Assembly: GCA_034440455.1 (NCBI GenBank)
Contig: JAWXCB010000095.1
Coordinates: 1 to 63,587 of the forward strand
Length of the DNA stretch: 63,587 nucleotides
Direction of reading: 5' to 3'
Origin: JAWXCB01 sp034440455
GTDB taxonomy: Bacteria; Bacteroidota; Bacteroidia; Chitinophagales; CAIOSU01
Each line of letters begins with the position of its first letter. The first letter of the stretch is position 1. The translations under genes and the position numbers were made by a program. A model generated the notes under the pieces. That model did not search any database and was not told the DNA's origin. It worked only from the letters and a program-made list of their open reading frames with translations. This document shows positions 25,634 through 35,230 of the stretch, one piece after another.

Positions 25634-27928
25634 TTATTTCTTCTTCTTTCCAAAGAACTTTCTAATACGCTCTTTTACCGTAGGCTTTTCTTGCGCTTCG
25701 TTGGCTTCGTCAGAATCTTCATCGGAATTTCCTTTTCTGAAATCTTTATGTTTTTGAGCGAATATCTTTTCGAGTAACCCGATATTTTCTTTATACATCG
25801 GGCAATCGAGTGATTCCGCCAATGATTCATCAAGGTAAGGGAAGCGGCTGCGTTTAATCAAAACGAAATCAGGGTCATCGGTTACCTGTTTCATAAACAA
25901 CGCCCAGATGGGCAATGCGGTTTTAGCTCCTTGACCATACGTGAGGCTCTTGAAATGCACCTGTGGATTGTCAGCGCCCACCCACACTCCGCACACGAGG
26001 TCAGGCGTGTAGCCGATGAACCAGCCGTCAGCTTGGTTTTGCGTGGTGCCTGTCTTTCCTGCAATATCGTTTGTGAATCCATATTTATTTCTCAGCGATG
26101 ACGCAGTGCCACTATCAACTACGCTTTCTAAAAAATGAGTGATTACCCGCGCAGTGCTTCCCGGTAATGCTTTGTTTGTGCGTGATTTTTTGATGTTGTT
26201 AATGAGAATCGCACCTTCACGATTTGTCACTTTTAAAAGAAATTGAGGTTCCGGTTTATTTCCACCGTTTGCAAAAACGCAATAAGCTGTCGTCATTTCT
26301 TTTAAAGAAAGGTCAGCGCTACCGAGCGCAAGTGAAGGCACTTCCTGCAAATCGCTTTCAATTCCCATCTTCTGTGCAAGTTGCTGCACATTTTTTATTC
26401 CTGTTTGCATGATAAGCTCTGCCGAAATGGTGTTCACAGAATTTGTCAACGCGCCCTGCAACGAGTAGTAACCACCGTATTCGCCCCCGGCATTTACAGG
26501 TGACCAATCCTCATATTCACTATACACTTTGCGTTCGTTGGCGAAAGGATAGCAGGGCGCAATGCCGCTTTCCAATGCAGCAGCATATACAATCGGCTTG
26601 AATGTAGAGCCGACTTGTCGCTTTGCGGTAACGTGGTCATATTTAAAATGAGAGAAGTCAATGCCGCCCACCCAAGCTTTGATTTCACCGCTCGCGGGTT
26701 CCATTGCGATTAATCCCGCTTGCAACAACATGAGGCTGTGCCGGATGGAATCAATCGGGCTGATACGTTTTTCTTCCTCGCCTTCCCATTTGAAGATTTT
26801 CATCTTCACGAGAGTTTTCATCGCTTCGTCAATTTCATTTTTTGAAATGCCCTGCTCTTGCATGTTCCGATAGCGCTCTGAATTTTTGATTGCATTCGGA
26901 AGCAACTTTGGGTTTTCATCCCAGGGTTTTTTTCCTTTCCATTCATCGGTGAATGTTTTTTGCAAAACTGCCATGTGCTGTTGCATTGCTTCTTCAGCAT
27001 ACTGTTGCATTTTAGAATCAATGGTCGTATAGATTTTTAAACCATCGGTGTAGAGATTGTATTGTGTGCTGTGTTTTTCATTGTAAGCTGTAATCTCTTT
27101 ATCAAGAAGCAGGCGCAGCATTTCGCGGAAGTGCGGAGCAAATCCCGTTTCATGCGTGAGCTTTGTGTATTCTATATCTAATGGTAATTTCTGAAGAGAA
27201 TCAGCAACTTCCGGTTTGAGGTATTCATACTTTGCCATTTGGCTGATTACCGTGTTGCGCCTGTTCAGCGCGTTTTCAGGATTTTTGTTGGGATTATAAT
27301 AGGTAGGTCCTTTCAGCATTCCTACAAGCATTGCTGCTTGTTGAATATTCACATCTATCGGCTTCACGTTGAAATAGCGTTCTGCTGCGGTTTCAATTCC
27401 AAATACTTCTTCACCAAATGAAACTGTATTTAAATAAAGTGTGAGCAGTTCTTCTTTTGTGTAAATATCTTCCAGCCGGAATGCAATTCGCGCTTCACGG
27501 ATTTTGCTGCGGGGAATGGCAAGAAATCCCTTCTTTCTTGGATAAAGATTCTTTGCAAGCTGCTGGCTGATGGTGCTGCCACCTCCCGAATTTTCATCGC
27601 CCAGCAAAATCGTTTTGAACAATACGCGAAGCAGGCTGCGCGTATCAACGCCTTCATGCTTATAGAAACGCGCATCCTCGGTGGCAATCAGCGCGTGAAT
27701 GATATGTCGTGAAATTTCACCGAAACCGACATTTGTTCTGTTTTGGATAAAATATCTGCCTAGCAGCACATTATCTTTTGAATAAACTTCTGAGGCGGTG
27801 TAGTTGCGGATGTTCTTCAACTCTTCGCGCGATGGAATGGAAGCGCAGCCGGAAAGGAGCGCTGCCGCAATACACAGAGAGCAAAGAACCGGAAGACTTT
27901 TTCTTTTAAAATTTATCGGTTGACGCAT
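25634..27928 (-). CDS. Class A penicillin-binding protein (transglycosylase/transpeptidase)
   Basis: 764 residues from ATG 27928; a TTG one codon upstream is less likely. The glycosyltransferase-51 domain (about 60-240) shows ATEDARFYKHEG, GGSTISQQLAKNLYPR and EELLTLYLNTVSFG. The transpeptidase domain (about 400-690) shows the SxxK nucleophile in GSTFKPIVY, SVN in LTNSVNTIS and KTG in AGKTGTTQNQADGW. It polymerises and crosslinks peptidoglycan in the periplasm. The N-terminus is unusual: instead of an ordinary anchor helix it shows LLSGC28AS, which fits a lipoprotein signal. A charged tail (EKPTVKERIRKFFGKKKK) ends the protein. It is divergent from the ParA-like gene. Confidence 0.93.
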   Translation of the reverse strand: MRQPINFKRKSLPVLCSLCIAAALLSGCASIPSREELKNIRNYTASEVYSKDNVLLGRYFIQNRTNVGFGEISRHIIHALIATEDARFYKHEGVDTRSLLRVLFKTILLGDENSGGGSTISQQLAKNLYPRKKGFLAIPRSKIREARIAFRLEDIYTKEELLTLYLNTVSFGEEVFGIETAAERYFNVKPIDVNIQQAAMLVGMLKGPTYYNPNKNPENALNRRNTVISQMAKYEYLKPEVADSLQKLPLDIEYTKLTHETGFAPHFREMLRLLLDKEITAYNEKHSTQYNLYTDGLKIYTTIDSKMQQYAEEAMQQHMAVLQKTFTDEWKGKKPWDENPKLLPNAIKNSERYRNMQEQGISKNEIDEAMKTLVKMKIFKWEGEEEKRISPIDSIRHSLMLLQAGLIAMEPASGEIKAWVGGIDFSHFKYDHVTAKRQVGSTFKPIVYAAALESGIAPCYPFANERKVYSEYEDWSPVNAGGEYGGYYSLQGALTNSVNTISAELIMQTGIKNVQQLAQKMGIESDLQEVPSLALGSADLSLKEMTTAYCVFANGGNKPEPQFLLKVTNREGAILINNIKKSRTNKALPGSTARVITHFLESVVDSGTASSLRNKYGFTNDIAGKTGTTQNQADGWFIGYTPDLVCGVWVGADNPQVHFKSLTYGQGAKTALPIWALFMKQVTDDPDFVLIKRSRFPYLDESLAESLDCPMYKENIGLLEKIFAQKHKDFRKGNSDEDSDEANEAQEKPTVKERIRKFFGKKKK

Positions 27929-28051
27929 CAATTACAAAACTGCACTTTCTCAAACGACAAAACTGCGTTTATGCTTTCACACAAATTGTTAAAAAGTCTA
28001 AAAGGGATGATTGATTCTTTTGGATAAATTTCCAACGAAAATTTTATCACC

Positions 28052-28711
28052 ATGCCAAAAGTCATTTCATTTATCAGCCGCAAAGGAGGAACAGGAAAAA
28101 CCACCAACGCAATTAATATCGCCACCGCATTGACCGAAATGGGTAATGAAGTTGTGCTGATTGAATCAGACATCAATTATTCGCTGCGCGAGATACGGAG
28201 AGATGAGTTACTCGACATGAGGGATAAAAAAGTCCCGATGCCTGCAATGGAGCAAACAGAAGAGATTGGCGTGGTGAAGATGATTAAGGGATTTAAGGAT
28301 GCATGGAAGTATGATTTTATTATTGTTGACACAGCGGCAAACATCACGGAGTATGGCATCAACCGCCTGAGCGCTATCAGCGATGTAGTGATTGTGCCCA
28401 CGAGCCTTTCGATGAGCGATGTGATGGTGACTGAACTTACTTTGAAAAACATTCTTCCCGCCATGCAGGAAAACCCTGCGCTAAAAGTTGCGCTGCTGCC
28501 CAATCGTATTCACGTGCTCACCGGGCAGGAAACGGTGAATGAAGCGTTGAAAAACCTGAAACACCTGAATGTGCCGGTGCTTGATATTTTCATTCCCAAT
28601 CTAAAACTCTACACTTATATCAGCACCATTAACCCTGCAGAAGGTTATGTGGAGGCGGCAGGAAATCTGCTCAAGTTGTTTGTTGAAGATATGGCAGAAG
28701 CGAATCGTTGA
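28052..28711 (+). CDS. ParA/MinD-family ATPase (orphan)
   Basis: 219 residues, start ATG 28052. The deviant Walker A motif is KGGTGKTT (about 11-18), with Walker B in DFIIVDTAAN. The conserved Asp expected after strand 2 lies in LIESDIN, not in the usual D-x-D-P-Q. ParA-like ATPases position DNA or large protein complexes on the nucoid. No ParB or other usual partner is adjacent: the next gene is accD. It may be a cargo-positioning ATPase; the cargo cannot be guessed from context. Confidence 0.85.
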   Translation: MPKVISFISRKGGTGKTTNAINIATALTEMGNEVVLIESDINYSLREIRRDELLDMRDKKVPMPAMEQTEEIGVVKMIKGFKDAWKYDFIIVDTAANITEYGINRLSAISDVVIVPTSLSMSDVMVTELTLKNILPAMQENPALKVALLPNRIHVLTGQETVNEALKNLKHLNVPVLDIFIPNLKLYTYISTINPAEGYVEAAGNLLKLFVEDMAEANR

Positions 28712-28779
28712 GCAGCTTTCACGTTTTCTTTTTGAGCGGATCCTCTGCCATAAAGGGCTGAACCTGCCCCTGTTTACAT

Positions 28780-28787
28780 TATATTTG
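28780..28787 (+). promoter_or_regulatory. Likely -7 box of the accD promoter
   Basis: TATATTTG matches the Bacteroidota -7 consensus TAnnTTTG and lies 29 bases before the accD start. No convincing -33 TTTG was found at the usual distance. Confidence 0.5.
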
Positions 28788-28815
28788 CTTCTTGTAACTA
28801 AACAAGAACCGCGCT

Positions 28816-29673
28816 TTGGAAAATATAAAAGTAGGATGGTTCATTCGCGATAAAGATGGGATTACTACCCAGACGCGAGAAAAGAAGGAAGCGCCTGACG
28901 GTATTTGGTTTAAATGTTCAGGATGCAAAGCTGCCCTTACCCTAAAGGAGTTGCGCGAAAATCTTTACGTATGCAAGCATTGCGGACAACATTCCCGCAT
29001 TGGCAGTGATGAATATTTCAGCATTTTGTTTGATGATGGGAAATGCTCAGAGTTGTTTGCCGACCTGATGCCCACAGACATGCTGGAGTTTAAAGACCTG
29101 AAACCTTATCCCGATCGTATTCAGGAAAACCAGGAGAAAACCGGAATGCTGGATGCGATGAAAGTAGCGCATGGCAAACTTGAAGGGAAGAGTATTACCG
29201 TTGCCTGCATGGATTTCGATTTCATTGGAGGCAGCATGGGTTCGGTGGTGGGCGAGAAAATAGCTGGGGCTATTGATTGGTGCATTAAAAAGAAAATGCC
29301 GTTGCTCATCATCAGCAAATCAGGCGGGGCGCGTATGATGGAAGGCGCTTTTTCCTTAATGCAAATGGCAAAGACCGCAGCGAAACTTACTCAGCTTGCG
29401 GATGCTAAAATTCCGTACATCTCTTTGCTTACCGATCCGACAACAGGAGGCGTAACCGCATCTTTTGCAATGCTCGGTGATGTAATACTTGCAGAACCGG
29501 GCGCGCTTATCGGTTTTGCCGGACCGCGCGTTATCAAGGAAACAATTAAACGCGATTTACCTGAAGGGTTTCAACGCAGTGAATTCTTGTTGGAACATGG
29601 CTTCATTGACCTTATTGTAGAGCGGAAAAATCTGAAGCAGGCTATCGGGGATTTAGTAGGGATAATGCGGTAG
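28816..29673 (+). CDS. accD: Acetyl-CoA carboxylase carboxyltransferase subunit beta
   Basis: 285 residues, the usual length. The N-terminal zinc ribbon has C34-x2-C37 and C53-x2-C56 (WFKCSGCK, YVCKHCGQ). Next comes the carboxyltransferase crotonase fold with SGGARMMEGAFSLMQMAK and DPTTGGVTASFAMLGD. AccD with AccA moves carboxyl from biotin to acetyl-CoA to make malonyl-CoA for fatty acids. No ATG is in frame near the start; the TTG at 28816 gives MENIKVGWF, in line with other AccD N-termini. The last 32 bases overlap the 3' end of the convergent menCE gene. Confidence 0.95.
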   Translation: MENIKVGWFIRDKDGITTQTREKKEAPDGIWFKCSGCKAALTLKELRENLYVCKHCGQHSRIGSDEYFSILFDDGKCSELFADLMPTDMLEFKDLKPYPDRIQENQEKTGMLDAMKVAHGKLEGKSITVACMDFDFIGGSMGSVVGEKIAGAIDWCIKKKMPLLIISKSGGARMMEGAFSLMQMAKTAAKLTQLADAKIPYISLLTDPTTGGVTASFAMLGDVILAEPGALIGFAGPRVIKETIKRDLPEGFQRSEFLLEHGFIDLIVERKNLKQAIGDLVGIMR

Positions 29674-31723
29674 TTCGTTTTAATTTTCCGCTCGCAGTTT
29701 CCTCGAATTTTTGTTGAAAGAGAGTTTCTTTAGGCATTTCATATTTGCCCAAAACCTTACTGAGTTTATTCTTCAAAGTTTTCAACGCTTTTTCGGAAAA
29801 AGCGGAGCCTTCTATCACAAGAATAAGTTTGTTTCCTAATCGCTTGTCGCTATTCCCTTTTAGAAAAAACCTGCGGGGAACAAACTGTTTGATTTTTTCT
29901 TCCAGCAGTTCAGGAATCAGTTTCACTCCTCCTGAATTCACCACATTATCAAATCTGCCCAGCCACTTGAATTTCCGGTTGCCTGATAATTCAACAAGGT
30001 CATTCGTGATGATAGGAGTATCAGAAAGTGCAGACGCGTAAATTACAAGACAGTCGCGTTTGTCTTTTTTTACGATAATTCCTGGAAGCGTTTCAAAATA
30101 ATCTGTCGTCTGTTGTCTGTCGTCCGATAACTTCCTCAGCGCAATATGACTGACCGTTTCCGTCATGCCATAGGTTTCGTAGATGTTGTTTTTAAATTTT
30201 GAAAGTTTCTTTCTTAACTCACTTGAAACGGGCGCTCCACCAATCAACACATTCTTAATCTTCGCGAATTTCGTGGCGGTTTTCTTATTTTTTAGAATTC
30301 CTTGAACTTGTAAAGGAACATAAGCTGCAAGCCCAATTACCTGCTCATCTGAAATTGCTGCAAGTGGATTTGAAGAAGGCGCAACAGGAAGCAGATTCAA
30401 TAATCCTGCAAATGAGCGCACGACCATCATTTTGCCCGCAATGTATTCAGAGGAAATACAGAGTAACGCTGTTTCATTGGGCTGAATGCCTAAATAGCGA
30501 AGCGTCATCAATGCGCTTTGCATCATCTTCGTTTTCTCAATGCGAATTTCTTTCGGATTTCCCGTTGTACCCGATGTATATGCGATTACATACGGCAAAT
30601 TATTTTCCCATTCGTGTATGAAGTTATCAAGTTGTTTCTCCCAAGTTGCTTTTCTTTTTGATGTAGGGAGCGATGGAAAAGGAGCAAGTTTTGGATTAAA
30701 ATACAGTCGCTCACTTTTCAAATGCAACGGAGATTCAAAATTGTTCGTGAAAAGTTTTCCTGTGCCTAATCCCTGCGGCATTTTATTTTCAAGCGTATAT
30801 GTCCACTGTGCGATTGCATTCAGCCCGATGTTTGATTCCAACGCGGAAGTAATCCACCAGCCGATATTTCTTTCTTTAGCGGCTTTAATCCAATCTAAAG
30901 ACTCAGTGAACCCGCCAATAAGTGTGGGTTTTAGAATGATGTATTGCGGCTGAATGGCATCGAGCAGTTTTCTTTTTTCATCGCGCGACATTATTCCAAT
31001 TAATTCTTCATCAAGCGCGATTGGAATCAGAGTGTTTTTGCATAAAGCGCTCATTGCTTTCCATTGCCCGTGTTTGATGGGCTGCTCGATAGAATGAATT
31101 TCAAATTTTGAAAGCAGTTCTAATTTCCGCATCGCGTCTTTTGGAGAAAATGCACCGTTTGCATCAACGCGTAATTCGATTTTTTTTGAGGAAGATTTCT
31201 CGCGAATAAATTTTAGCAGCGCAAGTTCTTTGTTGAAATCAATCGCTCCGATTTTCATTTTAATACAAGTGAAACCATCAGCGATTTTTTCTTCCACTTG
31301 TTTTTTCATGCCGCTGAAATCTCCCATCCAAATCAATCCGTTCGTGCGGATAAAATCTTTTCCTTTTGTGAAATCTGAAGGATATAAAATCTGTTTGCCC
31401 GAGTTGCAAAAATCAAGCAGTGCAGTTTCCAAACCGAATTTGATGGAAGGGAAATCACATAATTTATTCCGCAGCCAATGCGGATAATTATTAATGTCAT
31501 TGGACAACTTTCCTAAAACGGTTTCAAAATCACTTCGGTCGTCAATGCTTAAACCCTTTAAAGGCGCGCATTCACCAATGCCTCGAATTTCAGGATGATC
31601 TTTTTGATGCACTATCAAATACCAGGTTTTTCGCTCTTGCAGAATGCCCCGGGATGTGCCGCTGGGTTTTTTAAAAAGGAGCGTATGAGGAATAAAGTAA
31701 GCCTGAAGGCTTTTGGAAATCAT
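29642..31723 (-). CDS. menC-menE: Fused o-succinylbenzoate synthase (MenC) and OSB-CoA ligase (MenE)
   Basis: 693 residues in one frame. The start is ATG 31723, which overlaps the menA stop as ATGA. Residues 1 to about 335 are MenC of the enolase superfamily: K-x-K in CIKMKIG, metal ligands in VDANGAF, SIEQP and ALDEEL, and the second lysine in ILKPTLIGG. Residues about 345-693 are a short Bacteroidota-type MenE acyl-CoA synthetase: P-loop YTSGTTGNPKE, YGMTETVSH, WLGRFDNVVNSGG and C-terminal SGKLKR. The protein would dehydrate SHCHC to OSB and activate it to OSB-CoA for MenB. The two genes are normally separate or adjacent. A short run of GTCGTCTGT-like repeats (30102-30124) encodes a variable loop in the MenE part. 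Confidence 0.92.
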   Translation of the reverse strand: MISKSLQAYFIPHTLLFKKPSGTSRGILQERKTWYLIVHQKDHPEIRGIGECAPLKGLSIDDRSDFETVLGKLSNDINNYPHWLRNKLCDFPSIKFGLETALLDFCNSGKQILYPSDFTKGKDFIRTNGLIWMGDFSGMKKQVEEKIADGFTCIKMKIGAIDFNKELALLKFIREKSSSKKIELRVDANGAFSPKDAMRKLELLSKFEIHSIEQPIKHGQWKAMSALCKNTLIPIALDEELIGIMSRDEKRKLLDAIQPQYIILKPTLIGGFTESLDWIKAAKERNIGWWITSALESNIGLNAIAQWTYTLENKMPQGLGTGKLFTNNFESPLHLKSERLYFNPKLAPFPSLPTSKRKATWEKQLDNFIHEWENNLPYVIAYTSGTTGNPKEIRIEKTKMMQSALMTLRYLGIQPNETALLCISSEYIAGKMMVVRSFAGLLNLLPVAPSSNPLAAISDEQVIGLAAYVPLQVQGILKNKKTATKFAKIKNVLIGGAPVSSELRKKLSKFKNNIYETYGMTETVSHIALRKLSDDRQQTTDYFETLPGIIVKKDKRDCLVIYASALSDTPIITNDLVELSGNRKFKWLGRFDNVVNSGGVKLIPELLEEKIKQFVPRRFFLKGNSDKRLGNKLILVIEGSAFSEKALKTLKNKLSKVLGKYEMPKETLFQQKFEETASGKLKRTTALSLLNPR

Positions 31724-32631
31724 CGGTTCAGCAGTTCGCTGATGCCAAAAGTAATGCAATAGGCGAGAGTGGAAAGCACTAATGTTTTGAGTTGCGGGTC
31801 GAGCAATGCCGGTTCTTTATTGCCAAGCACTTTTATTAAATGAATGACAAAGAGAGGGAGAGTAACAAGAAAAATAAATTGTACAGGCGAGTTGAAATTC
31901 ATGAGGGTGTAAGCGATAATCGCAATCCACGCCAACGTAATTAATGCGAAGTGATAGTATTTTGCATTGGTTGCGCCCAGCCGAACTGCCATTGTGATTT
32001 TTCCTGCATTTATATCGCTGATTCTGTCGCGCATGTTATTTACGTTGAGTACGCCAGCACAAAGAAATCCGATGGAAATAGCAGGAAGAAGAATAGCGGG
32101 ATTCAATTGTTGTGTTTGCAAATAATACGTTCCGGCTACACCGACAATTCCAAAAAAAAGAAACACAAATAAATCTCCTAAGCCTTTGTAGCCATAAGGG
32201 TTTTTTCCTGCGGTATATTTTACTGCTGCTGCAATTGCACCGCAGCCCAAACCGAAAAAGAAAAGAAAACGATAAGAGAGTTGATTGCCAAAACTTGCAG
32301 AGAGCAACGCAACACCAGAAGCCAATGCAAGAAATCCAAAGAAGTACATTGCATTTTTCATTGACTGCATGGAGATTTCTCCGCTCTGCACCGCTCTTGC
32401 CGGACCAACTCTTTCAACCGAATCGGCTCCATGTTCTGTGTCGCCATAATCATTGGCGAGGTTAGAAAGTATTTGCAGAAATAGGGTAGTGGTGATGCAC
32501 AATGAAAATAGCAGCCAATTGAATTTTCCTTCAGCGCCTGCAAGGAAACTTCCCATTGCAATTGTGGACATTGAAAGTGGAAGCGTACGGAGGCGAAAAG
32601 CTTTCAGCCAGGATTTGATATTGAGTGACAA
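31720..32631 (-). CDS. menA: 1,4-dihydroxy-2-naphthoate polyprenyltransferase
   Basis: 303 residues with about eight to nine membrane helices (UbiA superfamily). The two Asp-rich metal/prenyl-diphosphate motifs are NDYGDTEHGAD (first) and NMRDRISDINAGK (second). It attaches the isoprenoid tail to DHNA, giving demethylmenaquinone in the inner membrane. The start is ATG 32631, three bases after the menB stop. Its own stop overlaps the menCE start. The methyltransferase step (UbiE/MenG) is not in this window. Confidence 0.95.
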   Translation of the reverse strand: MSLNIKSWLKAFRLRTLPLSMSTIAMGSFLAGAEGKFNWLLFSLCITTTLFLQILSNLANDYGDTEHGADSVERVGPARAVQSGEISMQSMKNAMYFFGFLALASGVALLSASFGNQLSYRFLFFFGLGCGAIAAAVKYTAGKNPYGYKGLGDLFVFLFFGIVGVAGTYYLQTQQLNPAILLPAISIGFLCAGVLNVNNMRDRISDINAGKITMAVRLGATNAKYYHFALITLAWIAIIAYTLMNFNSPVQFIFLVTLPLFVIHLIKVLGNKEPALLDPQLKTLVLSTLAYCITFGISELLNR

Positions 32632-32634
32632 GCG

Positions 32635-33468
32635 TTATGGAAATTTTGGAAACTTCTTAAAATCCGGAGCGCGTTTTTCAATAAAGGCATTTCTGCCTTC
32701 TTGCGCTTCTGCAGTAAAATAGTAGAGTAGGGTAGCGTTACCCGCTAATTCCTGGATTCCTGCTTGTCCATCTAATTCGGCATTCATTCCGCACTTAATC
32801 ATGCGCAAGGCAAGCGGGCTTCGTTGCAACATGATGTTGCACCACTCCACAGTTGTATCTTCAAGTTTTTTCAGGGGAACAACTTTATTCACTAATCCCA
32901 TTTCTAATGCTTCTTTCGCAGAATATTGTTCGCAGAGAAACCAAATCTCACGCGCTTTCTTTTGTCCGACAATTCTTGCGAGATAAGAGGAACCGAAGCC
33001 TGCGTCAAAGCTGCCGACCTTCGGTCCGGTTTGTCCAAAGATGGCGTTGTCAGATGCTATTGTCAAGTCGCATACCACATGCAACACATGACCGCCACCT
33101 ATAGCGTAACCATTCACCATTGCAACCACAGGCTTGGGAAGCGAGCGGATTCTTTTCTGCAAATCCAAAACATTCAGACGCGGCACTCCATCTTTTCCGA
33201 CATAGCCGCCAATGCCTTTCACGTTTTGGTCGCCTCCGCTGCAAAACGCCTTGTCGCCTGCACCAGTGAGAATCACCACTCCGATTTCCTGACGTTCGCG
33301 GCAAATATCCATTGCCTCAATCATCTCAATGTTCGTTTGAGGCGTGAACGCATTGCGATAGCGCTCGCGGTTAATCGTAATCTTTGCGATGCCCTCATAA
33401 TATTCAAAGAGAATTTCCGAATATTTTTTTATCGGAGTCCACTTACGTTTTGCTTTTTCTTTTTTCAT
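32635..33468 (-). CDS. menB: 1,4-dihydroxy-2-naphthoyl-CoA synthase
   Basis: 277 residues, crotonase fold. Typical MenB blocks are FCSGGDQNVKG, VNGYAIGGGHVLHVVCDLTIAS and FGQTGPKVGSFDAGFG, the last with the conserved Asp. It closes the second ring on OSB-CoA to make DHNA-CoA. It sits between menD and menA with short gaps (55 and 3 bp). No dedicated DHNA-CoA thioesterase is encoded in the operon. Confidence 0.96.
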   Translation of the reverse strand: MKKEKAKRKWTPIKKYSEILFEYYEGIAKITINRERYRNAFTPQTNIEMIEAMDICRERQEIGVVILTGAGDKAFCSGGDQNVKGIGGYVGKDGVPRLNVLDLQKRIRSLPKPVVAMVNGYAIGGGHVLHVVCDLTIASDNAIFGQTGPKVGSFDAGFGSSYLARIVGQKKAREIWFLCEQYSAKEALEMGLVNKVVPLKKLEDTTVEWCNIMLQRSPLALRMIKCGMNAELDGQAGIQELAGNATLLYYFTAEAQEGRNAFIEKRAPDFKKFPKFP

Positions 33469-33523
33469 TTTTTCTAAGATTGTCTTTTTATTTCATTAAT
33501 TGGCACATTGGCATATCAGCACA

Positions 33524-35212
33524 TTACTTCATGTTCATGTATTCTTGCAACACTTTCGCGCTTGTTTCATTTGGAGTTTTAATTTCCAGTATTGCTGCTT
33601 TCTCTTGCGGTTTATAGAAATCTTTCAATTGCGTTTTCAGCGACTGCATGTCATCGCAAAAATAATAAGGAAGCGAAAATGCCTTTGCGATATGTTCAAC
33701 TGTTTGTTCCTGCTTTGTTTCAAAATACTCTTCCAACTCGTTTAATGAGGAAGGTCCGGGGATGATGCGAAAAATATTTCCACCGGAGTTATTCAGAATG
33801 ATGATGCGGAGGTTTTTCGGCAGATGCTTATTCCACAAGGCGTTGCTGTCATAGAGAAAGCTGATGTCGCCAGTAATAAGCGTGGTCAGTATTTGATTTG
33901 AAAAAGCCGCGCCTGCCGCTGTGCTTGAGCAACCGTCAATTCCGCTGGTGCCGCGATTGCAATTCACGGTAACAGTCGGATTCACTTCAAATAAATTTGC
34001 ATAACGAATAGGAGTGCTGTTTCCTAAATGCAGATTGCAATTATCCGGCAGCGACCTGAGCAATTCATTAAAAACGGTAAAGTCGCTGTAGGGAGATTGC
34101 TTCAATACGTCCTCCCGGATTTTTTTTGCTTCTTCATTCACAGCAAGCCATTTATTGCGAAAGTCTGATTGTTGATGCTGCGCATCTTTTATTACATCAA
34201 GAAAATCAGGCATTCTCAGTGCAATCACTTTTGTCAGGCATTTGTAGGTGTCAACATGGTCACCGCTGATATCTATATGCCAATGTGCTTTTGGCTTGTT
34301 TGCTCTGAAGAATGCTTTTATTTTTTTGGAAACAATTTCTCCGCCTATTGTTACAAGCAACTCAGGTGTGAACGATGCTTTTTCATTTTTCGGCATTGCC
34401 TCCAGCACAGGGTCTATAATCGGAATTACACCTTCCACCGGAAGATTGGAGGAGGATTCAGTAAGTGCAACTACCGAAGGGTCACGCATCAGCTTAGCGA
34501 ATGCTTCTGTCAGATTAGAGGAAGTCTTGCCAGTATCAAACATCCCCCCGACAATCAGCAGCTTGCTTTTATATTTTGTCCATTCATTTTGCAAGCTTGT
34601 TTTATCTGCCTCGCTTAAAGTTGAAACAGGTTGCAACTGCTCGATAACTTTCGGTTGCACATATTCCGCATCCTCTTTCACATTGTAAAGCGGTTCACGC
34701 AATGGAACATTCACATGCACGGGACCGGGAACAGGATGCACGGCAACATTCAGCGCTTCCGAAATGATGCGCGCTGAAAACCAACGGTCATCTTCGTGTT
34801 CGCCAACAACAGGCAGATGAAAACTCTTGCGGATATAATTTGAGTAAACATTTTGCTGCCGGATAGTTTGTCCGTCACGCTGCTCAATCAATTCATCGGG
34901 ACGGTCAGCGGTGAGAATGATTAACGGTACGCGCTGGTAATATGCTTCTGCGATGGCTGGGGCATAATTAAGCGCTGCGCTGCCCGATGTGCAGATAAGC
35001 GCCACAGGATTTCCCGTTTGCTGCGCGATGCCTAATGCAAAAAATGCGGCAACACGCTCATCAATCACCTGGATACATTCAATAGCAGGGTGCCTGTTAA
35101 AAGCAATAACCAAAGGCGCTGAACGCGACCCGGGCGAAATCACAGCTTTCTGAACGCCTTTCGCTGCACAAACTTCAGCAATGTCTCGAATCCAGATTTT
35201 GTCGGTGTTCAT
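33524..35212 (-). CDS. menD: SEPHCHC synthase (2-succinyl-5-enolpyruvyl-6-hydroxy-3-cyclohexene-1-carboxylate synthase)
   Basis: 562 residues from ATG 35212; a TTG precedes it. It is a thiamine-diphosphate enzyme. The N-terminal domain shows VISPGSRSAPL and IDERVAAFFALG with the catalytic Glu, then CTSGSAALNYAPA and ADRPDEL. The C-terminal cofactor domain shows GISGIDG-like NRGTSGIDG and GDISFLYD with the metal-binding end LNNSGGNIF. It joins 2-oxoglutarate and isochorismate in the first committed step. It follows menF by 18 bp in the same operon. Confidence 0.95.
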   Translation of the reverse strand: MNTDKIWIRDIAEVCAAKGVQKAVISPGSRSAPLVIAFNRHPAIECIQVIDERVAAFFALGIAQQTGNPVALICTSGSAALNYAPAIAEAYYQRVPLIILTADRPDELIEQRDGQTIRQQNVYSNYIRKSFHLPVVGEHEDDRWFSARIISEALNVAVHPVPGPVHVNVPLREPLYNVKEDAEYVQPKVIEQLQPVSTLSEADKTSLQNEWTKYKSKLLIVGGMFDTGKTSSNLTEAFAKLMRDPSVVALTESSSNLPVEGVIPIIDPVLEAMPKNEKASFTPELLVTIGGEIVSKKIKAFFRANKPKAHWHIDISGDHVDTYKCLTKVIALRMPDFLDVIKDAQHQQSDFRNKWLAVNEEAKKIREDVLKQSPYSDFTVFNELLRSLPDNCNLHLGNSTPIRYANLFEVNPTVTVNCNRGTSGIDGCSSTAAGAAFSNQILTTLITGDISFLYDSNALWNKHLPKNLRIIILNNSGGNIFRIIPGPSSLNELEEYFETKQEQTVEHIAKAFSLPYYFCDDMQSLKTQLKDFYKPQEKAAILEIKTPNETSAKVLQEYMNMK

Positions 35213-35230
35213 CAAAAATGCGCAAGGTAG

